Part shown: positions 17,043-25,858 of the stretch, piece after piece | How the letters are laid out: every line of letters starts with the position of its first letter | How positions within the stretch are numbered: the first letter of the stretch is position 1 | Assembly: GCA_024711295.1 (NCBI GenBank) | Contig: JANJTB010000035.1 | Location: forward strand, 1-64,000 | DNA length: 64,000 nucleotides | Direction: 5' to 3' | DNA from: a bacterium | GTDB taxonomy: Bacteria > Bacteroidota > Ignavibacteria > Kapaibacteriales > UBA2268 | Program-made: the position numbers and the translations under genes | The notes under the pieces: generated by a model | The model's input: the letters and a program-made list of their open reading frames with translations, nothing else | What the model was told of the DNA's origin: nothing | Database searches by the model: none

Positions 17043-18356
17043 ATGAAAAATCTGTTAGTTGTTGCTTATTATTTCCCTCCATCAGGTGGACCTGGTGTTC
17101 AAAGAGTACTCAAACATATCAAGTATCTTCCAGAATTTGGTTGGAACCCTATTGTGCTTACAGTTTCAAATGGTGATTTCCCTGCCCGTGACGAATCATT
17201 ACTGAAGCAAATACCTCCAAATATAAAAGTTATCAGGACAAAAATTTTTGAACCTTACGATATTTACAGGAAGTTTACAGGCAAGCCTAAGTCAGCAGCG
17301 ATAGATGTAAATGTTATAAAAAAAGATGATCAGAAATCTAATTTGAAAGAAGCAATTGCAGAGTTTGTAAGAGCTACATTTTTTATACCTGATGCAAGAA
17401 TAGGATGGCTGTTTAGCGCCAAAACAGCAATCGATGATTTAATGCAAGAGAACGAAATTAAAGCAATATACAGTTCTTCGCCGCCCTATACCTGTTCTTT
17501 AATAGCTAAATATACACAGAAAAAGTATAATATTCCATGGATAGCAGGATTCCGCGACCCCTGGACAGGTTTTATATCTTCTCCAAGAAGATGGTTTTTG
17601 CCTGCATTAATTGACCGAAAAATGGAAAAATCTACTTTCGAAAAAGCTGATGCAGTAGAATGTGCTTGGGAAGGTATCATAAAGGATGCTTTAAATAAAT
17701 ATCCTTTACTTGATAAAAACAAATTTTCTCATGTACCAAATGGTTTTGACTCATCTGATTTTCCTGATTCAAAATATGAAAACACTGAGAAATTTACACT
17801 AACTTATACTGGTTCGATGTATGGGAGAAGAAATCCTTGGGCTTTGTTTCAGGCTGTAGAGCAACTTTTGATAAAGGGCTTAATTGATAAAAGTAAAATC
17901 AAATTTGTTTTTATAGGAAGATTTGGAAATGAAGTTGTTGAGATGTTTGATTCTACTACATTTAAGGATAATATTGAGCAAATATCTTATATACCTCATG
18001 ATGAAAGCATTAAATACTTAATTAAATCTGATGCTTTGCTCTTAGTAGTTGATGAGTCAAAAGAGAGTCAAGAAATTGTTCCTGGAAAAGTATATGAATA
18101 TATTGGTGTAATTAAGCCAATTATTGCAATTGGACCTAAATACGGAGCTGTTGGTAATTTGATTTTGGAAACTAATTCCGGGAAAATCGCACACCAAAGT
18201 GATATTGCTGAAATTGAAAAAATTTATCTTGAGTATTACAATAATTGGCTATCAGGAAATCTTAAACCCGAGCATGATAAGAGTATGGTCAGTAAATTTG
18301 AGAGGAAAAATGCTGCACAATTTTTGGCTAATTTACTTGATCAATTGACTAATTAA
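17043..18356 (+). CDS. Glycosyltransferase, GT4-like
   Basis: A 437-residue cytosolic glycosyltransferase of the GT-B fold. The N-terminal domain opens with KNLLVVAYYFPPSGGPGVQR, typical of WcaI/ExpE7-like GT4 enzymes, and includes FRDPWTG. The C-terminal domain starts near FTLTYTGSMYGRRNPWALFQA and contains VFIGRFGNE, QISYIPHDESIKYLIKSDALLLVVDES, and the nucleotide-sugar binding region VPGKVYEYIGVIKPIIAIGP. It would transfer a sugar from a nucleotide donor, probably to a surface polysaccharide or lipid; the acceptor is unknown. The ATG at 17043 is chosen over an in-frame TTG nine bases upstream. No polysaccharide cluster surrounds it, so it is a stand-alone gene. Confidence 0.85.
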   Translation: MKNLLVVAYYFPPSGGPGVQRVLKHIKYLPEFGWNPIVLTVSNGDFPARDESLLKQIPPNIKVIRTKIFEPYDIYRKFTGKPKSAAIDVNVIKKDDQKSNLKEAIAEFVRATFFIPDARIGWLFSAKTAIDDLMQENEIKAIYSSSPPYTCSLIAKYTQKKYNIPWIAGFRDPWTGFISSPRRWFLPALIDRKMEKSTFEKADAVECAWEGIIKDALNKYPLLDKNKFSHVPNGFDSSDFPDSKYENTEKFTLTYTGSMYGRRNPWALFQAVEQLLIKGLIDKSKIKFVFIGRFGNEVVEMFDSTTFKDNIEQISYIPHDESIKYLIKSDALLLVVDESKESQEIVPGKVYEYIGVIKPIIAIGPKYGAVGNLILETNSGKIAHQSDIAEIEKIYLEYYNNWLSGNLKPEHDKSMVSKFERKNAAQFLANLLDQLTN

Positions 18357-18376
18357 GTCAAAATCAATAAAATTTT

Positions 18377-18384
18377 TATTTTTG
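18377..18384 (+). promoter_or_regulatory. Candidate -7 box of the PEP-binding fusion gene
   Basis: TATTTTTG matches TAnnTTTG and is 60 bases before the ATG at 18445. No TTG is present 19-21 bases further upstream. Confidence 0.35.
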
Positions 18385-18444
18385 TGAATCGAATTATATA
18401 GAAGATTTATCATAAAACCCTTTTAAATAAAATAAATTAAAGCT

Positions 18445-21400
18445 ATGGCAACAAAAATTAAGAATCTTCAACTTGCGGTTAATACAGAGCTTATCGAAAG
18501 AACAAAAGAATTAAATACAATTTACGAGGTTGAGCAAGTTTTTAACCAGACTCAATTATCTCTTGAAGAAATAATGAATTCTTTGATTGAAATTATTCCA
18601 AAAGGTTTTAAAGACCCTGACTCTATTAAGATTAAGATAAATTTTCTTGATAAGACATTTTTTCCTCTAGATTTTTCAAAAGGAAAGTTTGTAACATCAA
18701 CAATTATAAAAGCATTTGAAGAAGAATTTGGCACTTTAGAAATTCATGAATATGAAACATCTCTTCCACTTACAAAAAGTATAATTTTGAATGAAGAGCT
18801 TAAATTGATAAACACAATTGCTGACCGACTTGGGCATTTTGCGATTTTTATCAAAGTAAAAGGGTTATTCCAGGAATTAAAACAGCTTAATGATGAATTG
18901 TCTGAAAGCAAAATGCCTGAATGGTTGGTCATTATTGATTTATTAAGAAAAACTGACCAAAATTTGTACTCAATAATTTCAAGAAAGATGCTTAACCACC
19001 TCTTTTGCAAAGGAATAAGAGAATCTTCTGAGTTATTCAAAAAGTTAGGTTCTAATGTAGATTTTGATTCGGTAGTTCAATCAGAAACAAATCGTCCGTC
19101 AAAAAAGGCTATATTACTTCAGTCTTTCAAGTTAGGTCATGAAATATTTGACCTTGCTGCAAAATATTTTAACAATGATGAGATAATCCAGAAAATCCAA
19201 AAATGGATTCACGAAGAAAAATCAAATAATTTGATAAAACTTCTTGCAAATCTAAATTCATCAATTACTGACCTGTCCGAAGCACTAAGAAGATATCACA
19301 ACGTAAATCCAAGTGTGCAGGATATGATTCATACACCTACACGACACGGGATAGTAGTTGCATTGATAAGGCGAATTTTGACAGAACAACTGGAGTTCAT
19401 TGAAATTGCAAAAAATTTCTTTAACGAAGAAGATTTTTTTCAGCTATTCCAGAAATTAATTTTTCCTGCAGAAAGCCATGGTAAAATAGGAGGTAAAGCT
19501 GCAGGTATTTTACTGGCAAGAAATATAATTGATAAGTCATCAAATTTTACAGATAAATTAAATGGGGTAAAAACTCCTAAGACCTGGTATATTACTTCTG
19601 ATGGTTTAATGAATTTCATGTATTATAATAATATGGAAGATGTTTTAGATCAGAAATATAAAGATATTGATGAAATCAGACAAGAGTATCCTCACATAAT
19701 TCAAGCTTTCAAAAATTCAAATTTTTCTCCAGAAATATTGAATGGTCTATCGAGAGCTCTAGATGATTTTGGCGATAATCCGATTATTGTCAGAAGTTCC
19801 AGCTTGTTAGAGGATAGGCTAGGTTCTGCGTTTGCAGGAAAATATAAAAGTCTTTTTCTTGCTAATCAAGGTCCTAAGCAACAAAGATTGGAAGATTTGT
19901 TAGATGCCATTTCTGAAGTTTATGCATCAACCTTTGGTCCTGATCCAATAGGATACCGTGCTGAAAAGGGACTCCTTGACTTTAACGAAGAGATGGCCAT
20001 TATGATTCAGGAGGTGGTTGGCCAAAAAACAGGAAAATATTTCTTTCCAGCATTTGCCGGTGTAGCATTTAGCAATAATGAATTCAGGTGGTCACCACGA
20101 ATAGAAAGGGAAGACGGTTTAATTAGAATGGTACCTGGACTTGGGACCAGAGCTGTAGATAGAATTGGCGATGATTTCCCTACCTTGATTGCACCTGGAA
20201 AGCCAAATCTAAGAGTTAATCAGACATTTAACGAAATAGTCGGATATTCAGCAAAGTACATTGACGTAATCAATTTGGAAACAAACTCTTTTGATACAAT
20301 TCAAATAAGTGATTTGATTAATCAAATTGGCAACAGTTATCCCTTGATAAATGAAATTTTTAGCATTGTAGATGGTCGAAACGTAAAGAAACCTGTCGGA
20401 TTAGGTATTGATACTCGGCAGCATGATGTCATTGTAACATTTGAAAATTTGATATCCAACAAAAAATATATTGAGCAAATCAATTCTCTTTTAATTGAAT
20501 TGAAGGACAAGCTTAATACACCTGTAGATATTGAGTTTGCTTGTGATGGTAAAGATTTATTCCTGTTACAATGCCGTCCTCAATCCTCAGCTGGAGAGTC
20601 TGTTTCTGCTGTCATTCCGCAGGATGTTGATCCTGAGAAAGTTATATTTACAGCAGATAAATATATATCTAATGGCAAAGTACCTGATATAGCATTTATT
20701 GTATTCGTTGACCCGATGGAATACTCTGAATTAGTTAAACACGACGACTTGCTGGATGTTGGAGTAGCTGTAGGAAAGCTTAATAAAATGTTACCCAAAA
20801 GGAATTTCATCTTAATGGGTCCTGGGAGATGGGGGAGCCGTGATGATATCAGATTAGGTGTTAAGGTGAATTATTCGGATATTCATAATTGCTCAGTCTT
20901 AATGGAAATTGCCTTGAAAAAAGGAAATTATACTCCGGATCTCTCTTTTGGTACTCATTTTTTCCAGGATTTGGTCGAAGCAGGGATCAGGTATTTACCT
21001 CTGTATCCCGATGAAGAAGGGCAGTATCTTAATTGGGAATACTTAAGAAACTCAGAAAATACATTAGAGAGATTTTTGCCTGAGTATAAGCATATTTCTA
21101 AAGTATTAAAAGTTATCAATATACGTGAAACTAACCATGGCAATATTCTCAGAGTACTATTTAATGCTGATATTAATCAAGCAATGGGTTTAGTTACAGA
21201 TTCTTCTATAGCTCAGAATTACTCTTCAACCGAGTCAATAATTTCAAAAGGAGATAGTATTTATGATGAGCCTCTTCAATGGAGAAAGAGAATGGCAGAG
21301 AGTATAGCTCTAAAGATTGATCCGGTTAGGTTCGGTGTTCGTTCGGTATATCTCTTCGGAACTGTGTTCAATGAAACTGCTGGTCCAAATTCTGATATTG

Positions 21401-21645
21401 ATTTATTGGTGCAATTTGAGGGTGATGAACAACAAAAAAGAGATTTAGATTTATGGTTTGAGGGTTGGAATTTGTGCTTGAGCCAAATTAATTATAATCG
21501 CTCAGGGTACTTTATAGGAAAATTCCTGGATATAACGTACATCTCTGAAAAAGACTTTAAGGACAGAAAATATTATGTTGACTTAATGGATCCAAACAAC
21601 CACAGTTCCAGAATGCTAAGAATCGGAGGTAATGATGGAAATTAA
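18445..21645 (+). CDS. Sensor / PEP-pyruvate-binding / nucleotidyltransferase fusion protein
   Basis: A 1066-residue cytosolic multidomain protein. Residues ~10-145 resemble a GAF-like input domain found ahead of some sensor kinases (ELNTIYEVEQVFNQTQLSLEE, then a P-G segment and ELKLINTIADRLGHFA). Residues ~345-710 are a PEP/pyruvate-binding (PPDK N-terminal) ATP-grasp domain: GKIGGKAAG, NPIIVRSSSLLEDRLGSAFAG, EEMAIMIQEVVG, PVDIEFACDGKDLFLLQCRP. A conserved-looking block GPGRWGSRDDIRLGV follows at ~790. Residues ~965-1050 are a NTP_transf_2 fold with LFGTVF and SDIDLLV, matching the GS/T...DxD signature. The swivelling phosphohistidine domain (TSHAA-type) and the PEP-utiliser barrel are absent, so it cannot be a normal PEP synthase or PPDK. 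Function unknown; a nucleotide-dependent regulator is one possibility. Confidence 0.8.
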   Translation: MATKIKNLQLAVNTELIERTKELNTIYEVEQVFNQTQLSLEEIMNSLIEIIPKGFKDPDSIKIKINFLDKTFFPLDFSKGKFVTSTIIKAFEEEFGTLEIHEYETSLPLTKSIILNEELKLINTIADRLGHFAIFIKVKGLFQELKQLNDELSESKMPEWLVIIDLLRKTDQNLYSIISRKMLNHLFCKGIRESSELFKKLGSNVDFDSVVQSETNRPSKKAILLQSFKLGHEIFDLAAKYFNNDEIIQKIQKWIHEEKSNNLIKLLANLNSSITDLSEALRRYHNVNPSVQDMIHTPTRHGIVVALIRRILTEQLEFIEIAKNFFNEEDFFQLFQKLIFPAESHGKIGGKAAGILLARNIIDKSSNFTDKLNGVKTPKTWYITSDGLMNFMYYNNMEDVLDQKYKDIDEIRQEYPHIIQAFKNSNFSPEILNGLSRALDDFGDNPIIVRSSSLLEDRLGSAFAGKYKSLFLANQGPKQQRLEDLLDAISEVYASTFGPDPIGYRAEKGLLDFNEEMAIMIQEVVGQKTGKYFFPAFAGVAFSNNEFRWSPRIEREDGLIRMVPGLGTRAVDRIGDDFPTLIAPGKPNLRVNQTFNEIVGYSAKYIDVINLETNSFDTIQISDLINQIGNSYPLINEIFSIVDGRNVKKPVGLGIDTRQHDVIVTFENLISNKKYIEQINSLLIELKDKLNTPVDIEFACDGKDLFLLQCRPQSSAGESVSAVIPQDVDPEKVIFTADKYISNGKVPDIAFIVFVDPMEYSELVKHDDLLDVGVAVGKLNKMLPKRNFILMGPGRWGSRDDIRLGVKVNYSDIHNCSVLMEIALKKGNYTPDLSFGTHFFQDLVEAGIRYLPLYPDEEGQYLNWEYLRNSENTLERFLPEYKHISKVLKVINIRETNHGNILRVLFNADINQAMGLVTDSSIAQNYSSTESIISKGDSIYDEPLQWRKRMAESIALKIDPVRFGVRSVYLFGTVFNETAGPNSDIDLLVQFEGDEQQKRDLDLWFEGWNLCLSQINYNRSGYFIGKFLDITYISEKDFKDRKYYVDLMDPNNHSSRMLRIGGNDGN

Positions 21646-21708
21646 AGCTAAAAAAACAATACTTTAATTTATTTGTCTTATTTATTGTTTGAAAGTCAAA
21701 AAGATTTG

Positions 21709-21716
21709 TATTTTTG
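21709..21716 (+). promoter_or_regulatory. Candidate promoter of the DUF2795 gene
   Basis: TATTTTTG fits the -7 consensus 48 bases before the ATG. TTG at 21685-21687 is 21 bases upstream, and a second TTG is 17 bases upstream, giving a plausible -33/-7 pair. Confidence 0.5.
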
Positions 21717-21764
21717 CAAAAATTTTGAAATACAATTTGTTAAAATATATAATTGAGGTTTTTT

Positions 21765-22004
21765 ATGTTTTGGACTCCTGAGCTTGCAGCAACTCTCGAA
21801 GATGCACCGTGGCCGGCGACAAAAGAGGAATTGATAGATTATGCCAACCGTAGTGGTTGTCCATTGCAAGTAATTGAAAATTTATATGAATTAGAAGATA
21901 ATGATGAATTGATTGAAGGTATGGAAGACCTCTGGCCTGAGTATGAGGACATCACTAATGAAGAATACTTTTACAATGATGACGAAGAAGAACAGTATAT
22001 CTAG
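21765..22004 (+). CDS. DUF2795 domain-containing small acidic protein
   Basis: The preferred start is the ATG at 21765, with a Shine-Dalgarno gagg at 21755-21758; an in-frame TTG twelve bases earlier overlaps it. The 79-residue product begins MFWTPELAATLEDAPWPATKEELIDYANRSG, which matches the DUF2795 pattern (L.....yPa.k.eL...A...g.p..v...L). Many DUF2795 proteins have about 60-90 residues and unknown function, with proposed roles near stress or nucleic-acid proteins. The C-terminus is very acidic (EEYFYNDDEEEQ). It is expected to be cytosolic. The gene is monocistronic, followed at once by a hairpin terminator. Confidence 0.85.
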   Translation: MFWTPELAATLEDAPWPATKEELIDYANRSGCPLQVIENLYELEDNDELIEGMEDLWPEYEDITNEEYFYNDDEEEQYI

Positions 22005-22027
22005 AATAAACTTTTTTAAATTAATTA

Positions 22028-22075
22028 AACTGTCTTTGTGTTCAAATAATACGTTCCAAAGACAGTTAATTTTTT
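22028..22075 (+). terminator. Hairpin terminator immediately before the BamA-like start
   Basis: The perfect 11-bp inverted repeat AACTGTCTTTG / CAAAGACAGTT (22028-22038 / 22057-22067, loop of 18) is followed by AATTTTTT. It looks like the terminator of the DUF2795 gene, yet the T-tract ends exactly at the ATG of the next gene at 22076, so it may act as an attenuator for that gene. Confidence 0.75.
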
Positions 22076-24394
22076 ATGACAAATTATAAATTAAATATTT
22101 TTTTCATTTTTATTATTGGAGTTTTATTTTTCTCTACTGTTGTAGCGAAATCTCAAAATTTCATTTCCGACAGCCTTTATCCCTCAAAAAAAGACAGATT
22201 ACTCTTCGAAGTTGCGGATATAAAATTTTCCGGCAATGAAGCATTTTCAGCGTATGAGTTAATTGATGCGGTAAATTCCAAAATGAATTCAAGAAGTATT
22301 CAACATGACGTTTTTGAATATTATTTAGATAATTTAAAAAAAATTGATTTTACTCCAGAAGTACTTAAAAAATCTCTTCAGGTTGCTTTGAAAAATTTAT
22401 CTCATGAAATAAAGTACTTCAACGAGGGAACAGCTGAATTAGATGTTCAAACATTGTGGCATTTTTATAATACCAACGGTTACCATTTTGTTGATGTTAA
22501 TTATGAGTTTATACCTAATTATGAAAAAAAACAAAATGAGTTGATTTTTAAAGTCAAAGAAAATGATAGATATAAGATTGATACTATAATTTATAATGGA
22601 TTGGAAAATTTAGATACTGAAACATCAAAAATGGTAGCCGATGCACAAAAAATCCGAAGGGGTGATTATTATAGTGAAAGAAATATCATGAGTGAGGCAA
22701 ATCATATTTTAAATATATTGTTAAATAATGGATATTATTATTCTTCGCTCGAAATAGCTCCTGTAATTATTAATACTGATAATTTGACAGATAAAGTAAT
22801 TATTAACTTTACACATGGCAAAAGGCAAAGAATAATTGATATAACCTATGTAGATAGTCTTAATAATCAATTTAAAGTTATTGATGATATGAAAAATCTG
22901 CAACTCGATATTAAAGTTGGTGACTGGTATTCGAGAGCAAATGTCCAAAGTTCAATAAACAATCTTCTGATTTTAGGTACATTTGAATTAGTAACAATTG
23001 ATACATCCGGTGTTTTTTATCCTTTGACGGATTCTACTCTATCAATGGTTGTATTTACTAAGTATAGAAAGCAGAAAGAGTGGGGAGTTGGTTTGTTTGT
23101 ACATAATACACAGCTTGATAATTTCACCAACATCGGTGTTGAGGCAAATTTATTGCATCGTAATTGGGGTGGAGCAGCACAATCCGGTAATATATTTACA
23201 AATGCAAGAATTAAGAATGTAAGCAGGCTTTTTGCAGGACAAGCCGGTGAGTATGAGGGCCAAGTAGGTCTCAGAATAGCTCAGCCCCTTATATGGTCAA
23301 TTGAGAACATGAAAATTGGAGCAAATGCAAGTATTTATTATTCATTATCAACAGTTGACCAAATATTTAATATTTCTTCATGGTTTATACCTGTTAGATT
23401 TCCTATAAAGCTTACAAATGATACATATTTAAATCAAATAATTGTTGACTTTAATTTTGAGTTCCAAAATCCTACCAATTTTGTAGATTACGATGAAAGT
23501 AAGGAAAATACCGGTAATTTTAATCCGCGATTCTATCAGTCACTCGCATTATATTCTAATTTATATGAATATTTAAATAGTCCTGAAACTACATTGCTAA
23601 CATCCAACCTTTTTGGTATCACATTAATAGGTGACAGCAGGAATCATCCATTTAATCCAAATTTCGGAGATTATTTTTACTTTATGCTTGATGGATGGAA
23701 TATTTTCTTTTCTCATCCATGGATATCAGGAATTGCTAAATATCTTCGTGTTCAATCAACTTATAATTTTTTCTTACCCATTAGTAATACTTCAGTTTCA
23801 GCATTTAAAATAAGGGCAGGGTTAATAAACTTAGCCGATGATTATAATTCTTTTGTACCTTTCGAAAGGCAATTTTTTGCAGGTGGTGCTAATAGTGTCA
23901 GGGGCTGGTTATCCAGGGAATTACATTATTCAACGTTGGAATCTGTTGAGTATGCGGGAAACACTGAACCTAATCCTAATATTCTGGATAGCCGAACATA
24001 TAACCTTATTTCAAATATTGTTGGAAGCTCCGCAATAATAGAAGGCTCTTACGAGTTTAGATTTACATTTGAAAGGCCAAAAGGAATTGATGAAGTATTA
24101 GCAGAGCAAATTTCAAAAATTGGATTAACTTTTTTTCTTGATTTTGGAAATGCATACCATTGGTATGCCGAAACTGATCAAGAATCTAAGCTGAAATGGT
24201 ACGAATATTTCAGTAAACTTGCATGGGCTGCAGGCTTTGGAGTAAGATATGATACTCCTATTGGTCCGGTAAGGTTGGATTTCGGCTTTCCTGTTTACAG
24301 GCCCGGGTATAATGTTCCTGACTATGTTCTATGGAATAATGGCAGTTTGTTCGGCGATATGAAACTTCACTTTGGAATTGGTCATTCATTTTAA
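22076..24394 (+). CDS. BamA/TamA-family outer membrane protein
   Basis: The 772-residue protein has a signal peptide (residues ~1-25, NIFFIFIIGVLFFSTVVAKSQ), a periplasmic part of about 300 residues with at least three POTRA-like repeats (VADIKFSGNEAFSAYELIDAV; IDTIIYNGLENLDTETSKMV; IIDITYVDS), and a C-terminal 16-strand-type barrel (from ~350). The diagnostic loop reads FFAGGANSVRGWLSREL (VRGF/W motif) near residue 600, and the barrel ends with FGIGHSF, a terminal Phe beta-signal. It inserts proteins in the outer membrane or exports lipids or proteins, according to family. It lacks the usual BamA neighbours (skp, lpxD), so TamA-like or another Omp85 role is possible. A hairpin lies at its start. 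Confidence 0.85.
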   Translation: MTNYKLNIFFIFIIGVLFFSTVVAKSQNFISDSLYPSKKDRLLFEVADIKFSGNEAFSAYELIDAVNSKMNSRSIQHDVFEYYLDNLKKIDFTPEVLKKSLQVALKNLSHEIKYFNEGTAELDVQTLWHFYNTNGYHFVDVNYEFIPNYEKKQNELIFKVKENDRYKIDTIIYNGLENLDTETSKMVADAQKIRRGDYYSERNIMSEANHILNILLNNGYYYSSLEIAPVIINTDNLTDKVIINFTHGKRQRIIDITYVDSLNNQFKVIDDMKNLQLDIKVGDWYSRANVQSSINNLLILGTFELVTIDTSGVFYPLTDSTLSMVVFTKYRKQKEWGVGLFVHNTQLDNFTNIGVEANLLHRNWGGAAQSGNIFTNARIKNVSRLFAGQAGEYEGQVGLRIAQPLIWSIENMKIGANASIYYSLSTVDQIFNISSWFIPVRFPIKLTNDTYLNQIIVDFNFEFQNPTNFVDYDESKENTGNFNPRFYQSLALYSNLYEYLNSPETTLLTSNLFGITLIGDSRNHPFNPNFGDYFYFMLDGWNIFFSHPWISGIAKYLRVQSTYNFFLPISNTSVSAFKIRAGLINLADDYNSFVPFERQFFAGGANSVRGWLSRELHYSTLESVEYAGNTEPNPNILDSRTYNLISNIVGSSAIIEGSYEFRFTFERPKGIDEVLAEQISKIGLTFFLDFGNAYHWYAETDQESKLKWYEYFSKLAWAAGFGVRYDTPIGPVRLDFGFPVYRPGYNVPDYVLWNNGSLFGDMKLHFGIGHSF

Positions 24395-24461
24395 ATTTTT
24401 TTTTTAAAAAAAAAATACTTATTTTAGCATAGTATTACTTAATATATTATGTGAGGATTAT

Positions 24462-24860
24462 ATGTCAGTTGTTTCAGAGTTCAAGACTTTTATATCTCGC
24501 GGCAATGTTGTTGATATGGCTGTTGGTGTGATTATTGGTGGAGCTTTTGGCAAAATTGTAAGTAGTTTGGTAGCTGACGTTATTATGCCACCAATTGGAT
24601 TAATTCTTGGTTCAGTCAACTTTAAGGATTTATCTTTAGTACTTAAAGAAGCTGTTGGTGAAACACCTGCAGTAACTCTTAATTATGGATTGTTTATTCA
24701 AAATATTGTTGACTTTGTTATAATAGCTTTTGCGATTTTCATGTTCATTAAAGTTATCAATCAATTCAAAAAGAAAGTAGAAGAACAACCTGCTGCTCCA
24801 GCAGCTCCACCGAGACAGGAAGTATTGCTCGAAGAAATTCGTGATTTACTTAAAAAATAG
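24462..24860 (+). CDS. mscL: Large-conductance mechanosensitive channel MscL
   Basis: The 132-residue protein has the MscL architecture: a short N-terminal amphipathic helix ([18 protein letters not shown]), the pore-lining TM1 ([29 protein letters not shown]), a periplasmic loop, TM2 ([23 protein letters not shown]) and a C-terminal helix ([13 protein letters not shown]) after a Pro/Ala linker. It opens under membrane tension to release solutes during hypo-osmotic shock. A Shine-Dalgarno-like gtgagg precedes the ATG. It is probably monocistronic, followed by a hairpin terminator. Confidence 0.97.
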   Translation: MSVVSEFKTFISRGNVVDMAVGVIIGGAFGKIVSSLVADVIMPPIGLILGSVNFKDLSLVLKEAVGETPAVTLNYGLFIQNIVDFVIIAFAIFMFIKVINQFKKKVEEQPAAPAAPPRQEVLLEEIRDLLKK

Positions 24861-24883
24861 TTTTATTATACTAATTAAAAATT

Positions 24884-24921
24884 GAAACTTTGTAAATTCA
24901 ATGAGTTTGCAAAGTTTCTTC
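24884..24921 (+). terminator. Terminator-like hairpin after mscL
   Basis: GAAACTTTG at 24884-24892 pairs with CAAAGTTTC at 24910-24918, and the inner bases extend the stem with G-U pairs to about 16 bp. The U-tract after it is short, so it may be a weak terminator or an mRNA stabiliser. Confidence 0.6.
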
Positions 24922-25027
24922 ATAATAGCATTTGTATAAAAAAAATTTTACTTAATCTAAAAAAATGCTTAGTTTTACATTTCACTAAGTCTCAAAAATC
25001 GAAAAAGTTTTTTAAATTATAAATAGA

Positions 25028-25849
25028 ATGAATATGAAAGACCGTAACCTGTATGCTTTAATCTTGGGTGTATCTAGTGGATTTGGTAAAGCTTGTGCAT
25101 TAGAATTAGCCGGAATGGGCTACAATATAATTGGTGCTCATCTTGACTTGGGTTCTAATAAACAAAGAGCTGAAGAATTCAGACAAGAACTTGAAAGCTT
25201 TGGTGTAAAGGTAAAATTTTTTAATGCAAATGCATCAGATGACAATGTAAGGAAAGAAATTGTTGACTATATCAAACATGACTTTTCGGACGGTAAGGAG
25301 CATGTTTTGAGAGTTTTAATACACTCACTCGCTTTCGGAGCCATTAAGCCATTATTTGATAAAAATCCTGATAATGCAGTAAATAAGCGTCAAATTGAAA
25401 TGACCATGGATGTGATGGCTAATTCTTTAGTTTATTGGGTTCAGGATTTATTCGTCAATAACTTGTTGGCAGAGAATTCCAGAATTTTTGGACTTACTAG
25501 TATAGGTTCTACACGTGCGATGAATAACTATGGTGCTATCTCAGCAGCGAAATGCGCATTAGAAGCTTATACAAGACAAATTGCAATCGAACTGGCACCT
25601 TACAAAATTACTGCTAACGCAATTTTAGCCGGATTAACAGACACGCCTGCTAGTAACAAGATACCGGGCTTTGACAAAATGTTAGCTCATGCAAAGGAAC
25701 ACAATCCATTTGGAAGAAATACCGTTCCTGAGGATGTCGCAAAAGCAGTTGCTATGCTTGCTGACGAAAAGTTTTATTGGATAACGGGGCAGGTCCTTGG
25801 TGTAGATGGTGGTGAGAGTATTCTCAATTTCATTGAAACACATAAATAG
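25028..25849 (+). CDS. Enoyl-ACP reductase-like SDR protein, copy 1
   Basis: A 273-residue short-chain dehydrogenase. The dinucleotide site is LILGVSSGFGKACALELA, and the active site reads NNYGAISAAKCALEAY: Tyr-x6-Lys spacing as in FabI/FabL rather than the Tyr-x3-Lys of ordinary SDRs. The product end ITGQVLGVDGGESI is normal for the family. FabI-type enzymes reduce trans-2-enoyl-ACP with NAD(P)H in the last step of fatty acid elongation. The start may be the second ATG (MKDRNLYALI), six bases in. The gene is followed after 9 bases by a paralogue of the same length and fold, so the two are probably co-transcribed. Which of the two is the essential reductase cannot be read from sequence. Confidence 0.8.
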   Translation: MNMKDRNLYALILGVSSGFGKACALELAGMGYNIIGAHLDLGSNKQRAEEFRQELESFGVKVKFFNANASDDNVRKEIVDYIKHDFSDGKEHVLRVLIHSLAFGAIKPLFDKNPDNAVNKRQIEMTMDVMANSLVYWVQDLFVNNLLAENSRIFGLTSIGSTRAMNNYGAISAAKCALEAYTRQIAIELAPYKITANAILAGLTDTPASNKIPGFDKMLAHAKEHNPFGRNTVPEDVAKAVAMLADEKFYWITGQVLGVDGGESILNFIETHK

Positions 25850-25858
25850 GATTATATA

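Noticed and set aside
24390-24415. T-tract followed by A-tract after the BamA-like gene
   Set aside because: It could fold as a hairpin, but only A-T pairs are available and no GC stem supports a terminator; it is treated as low complexity.
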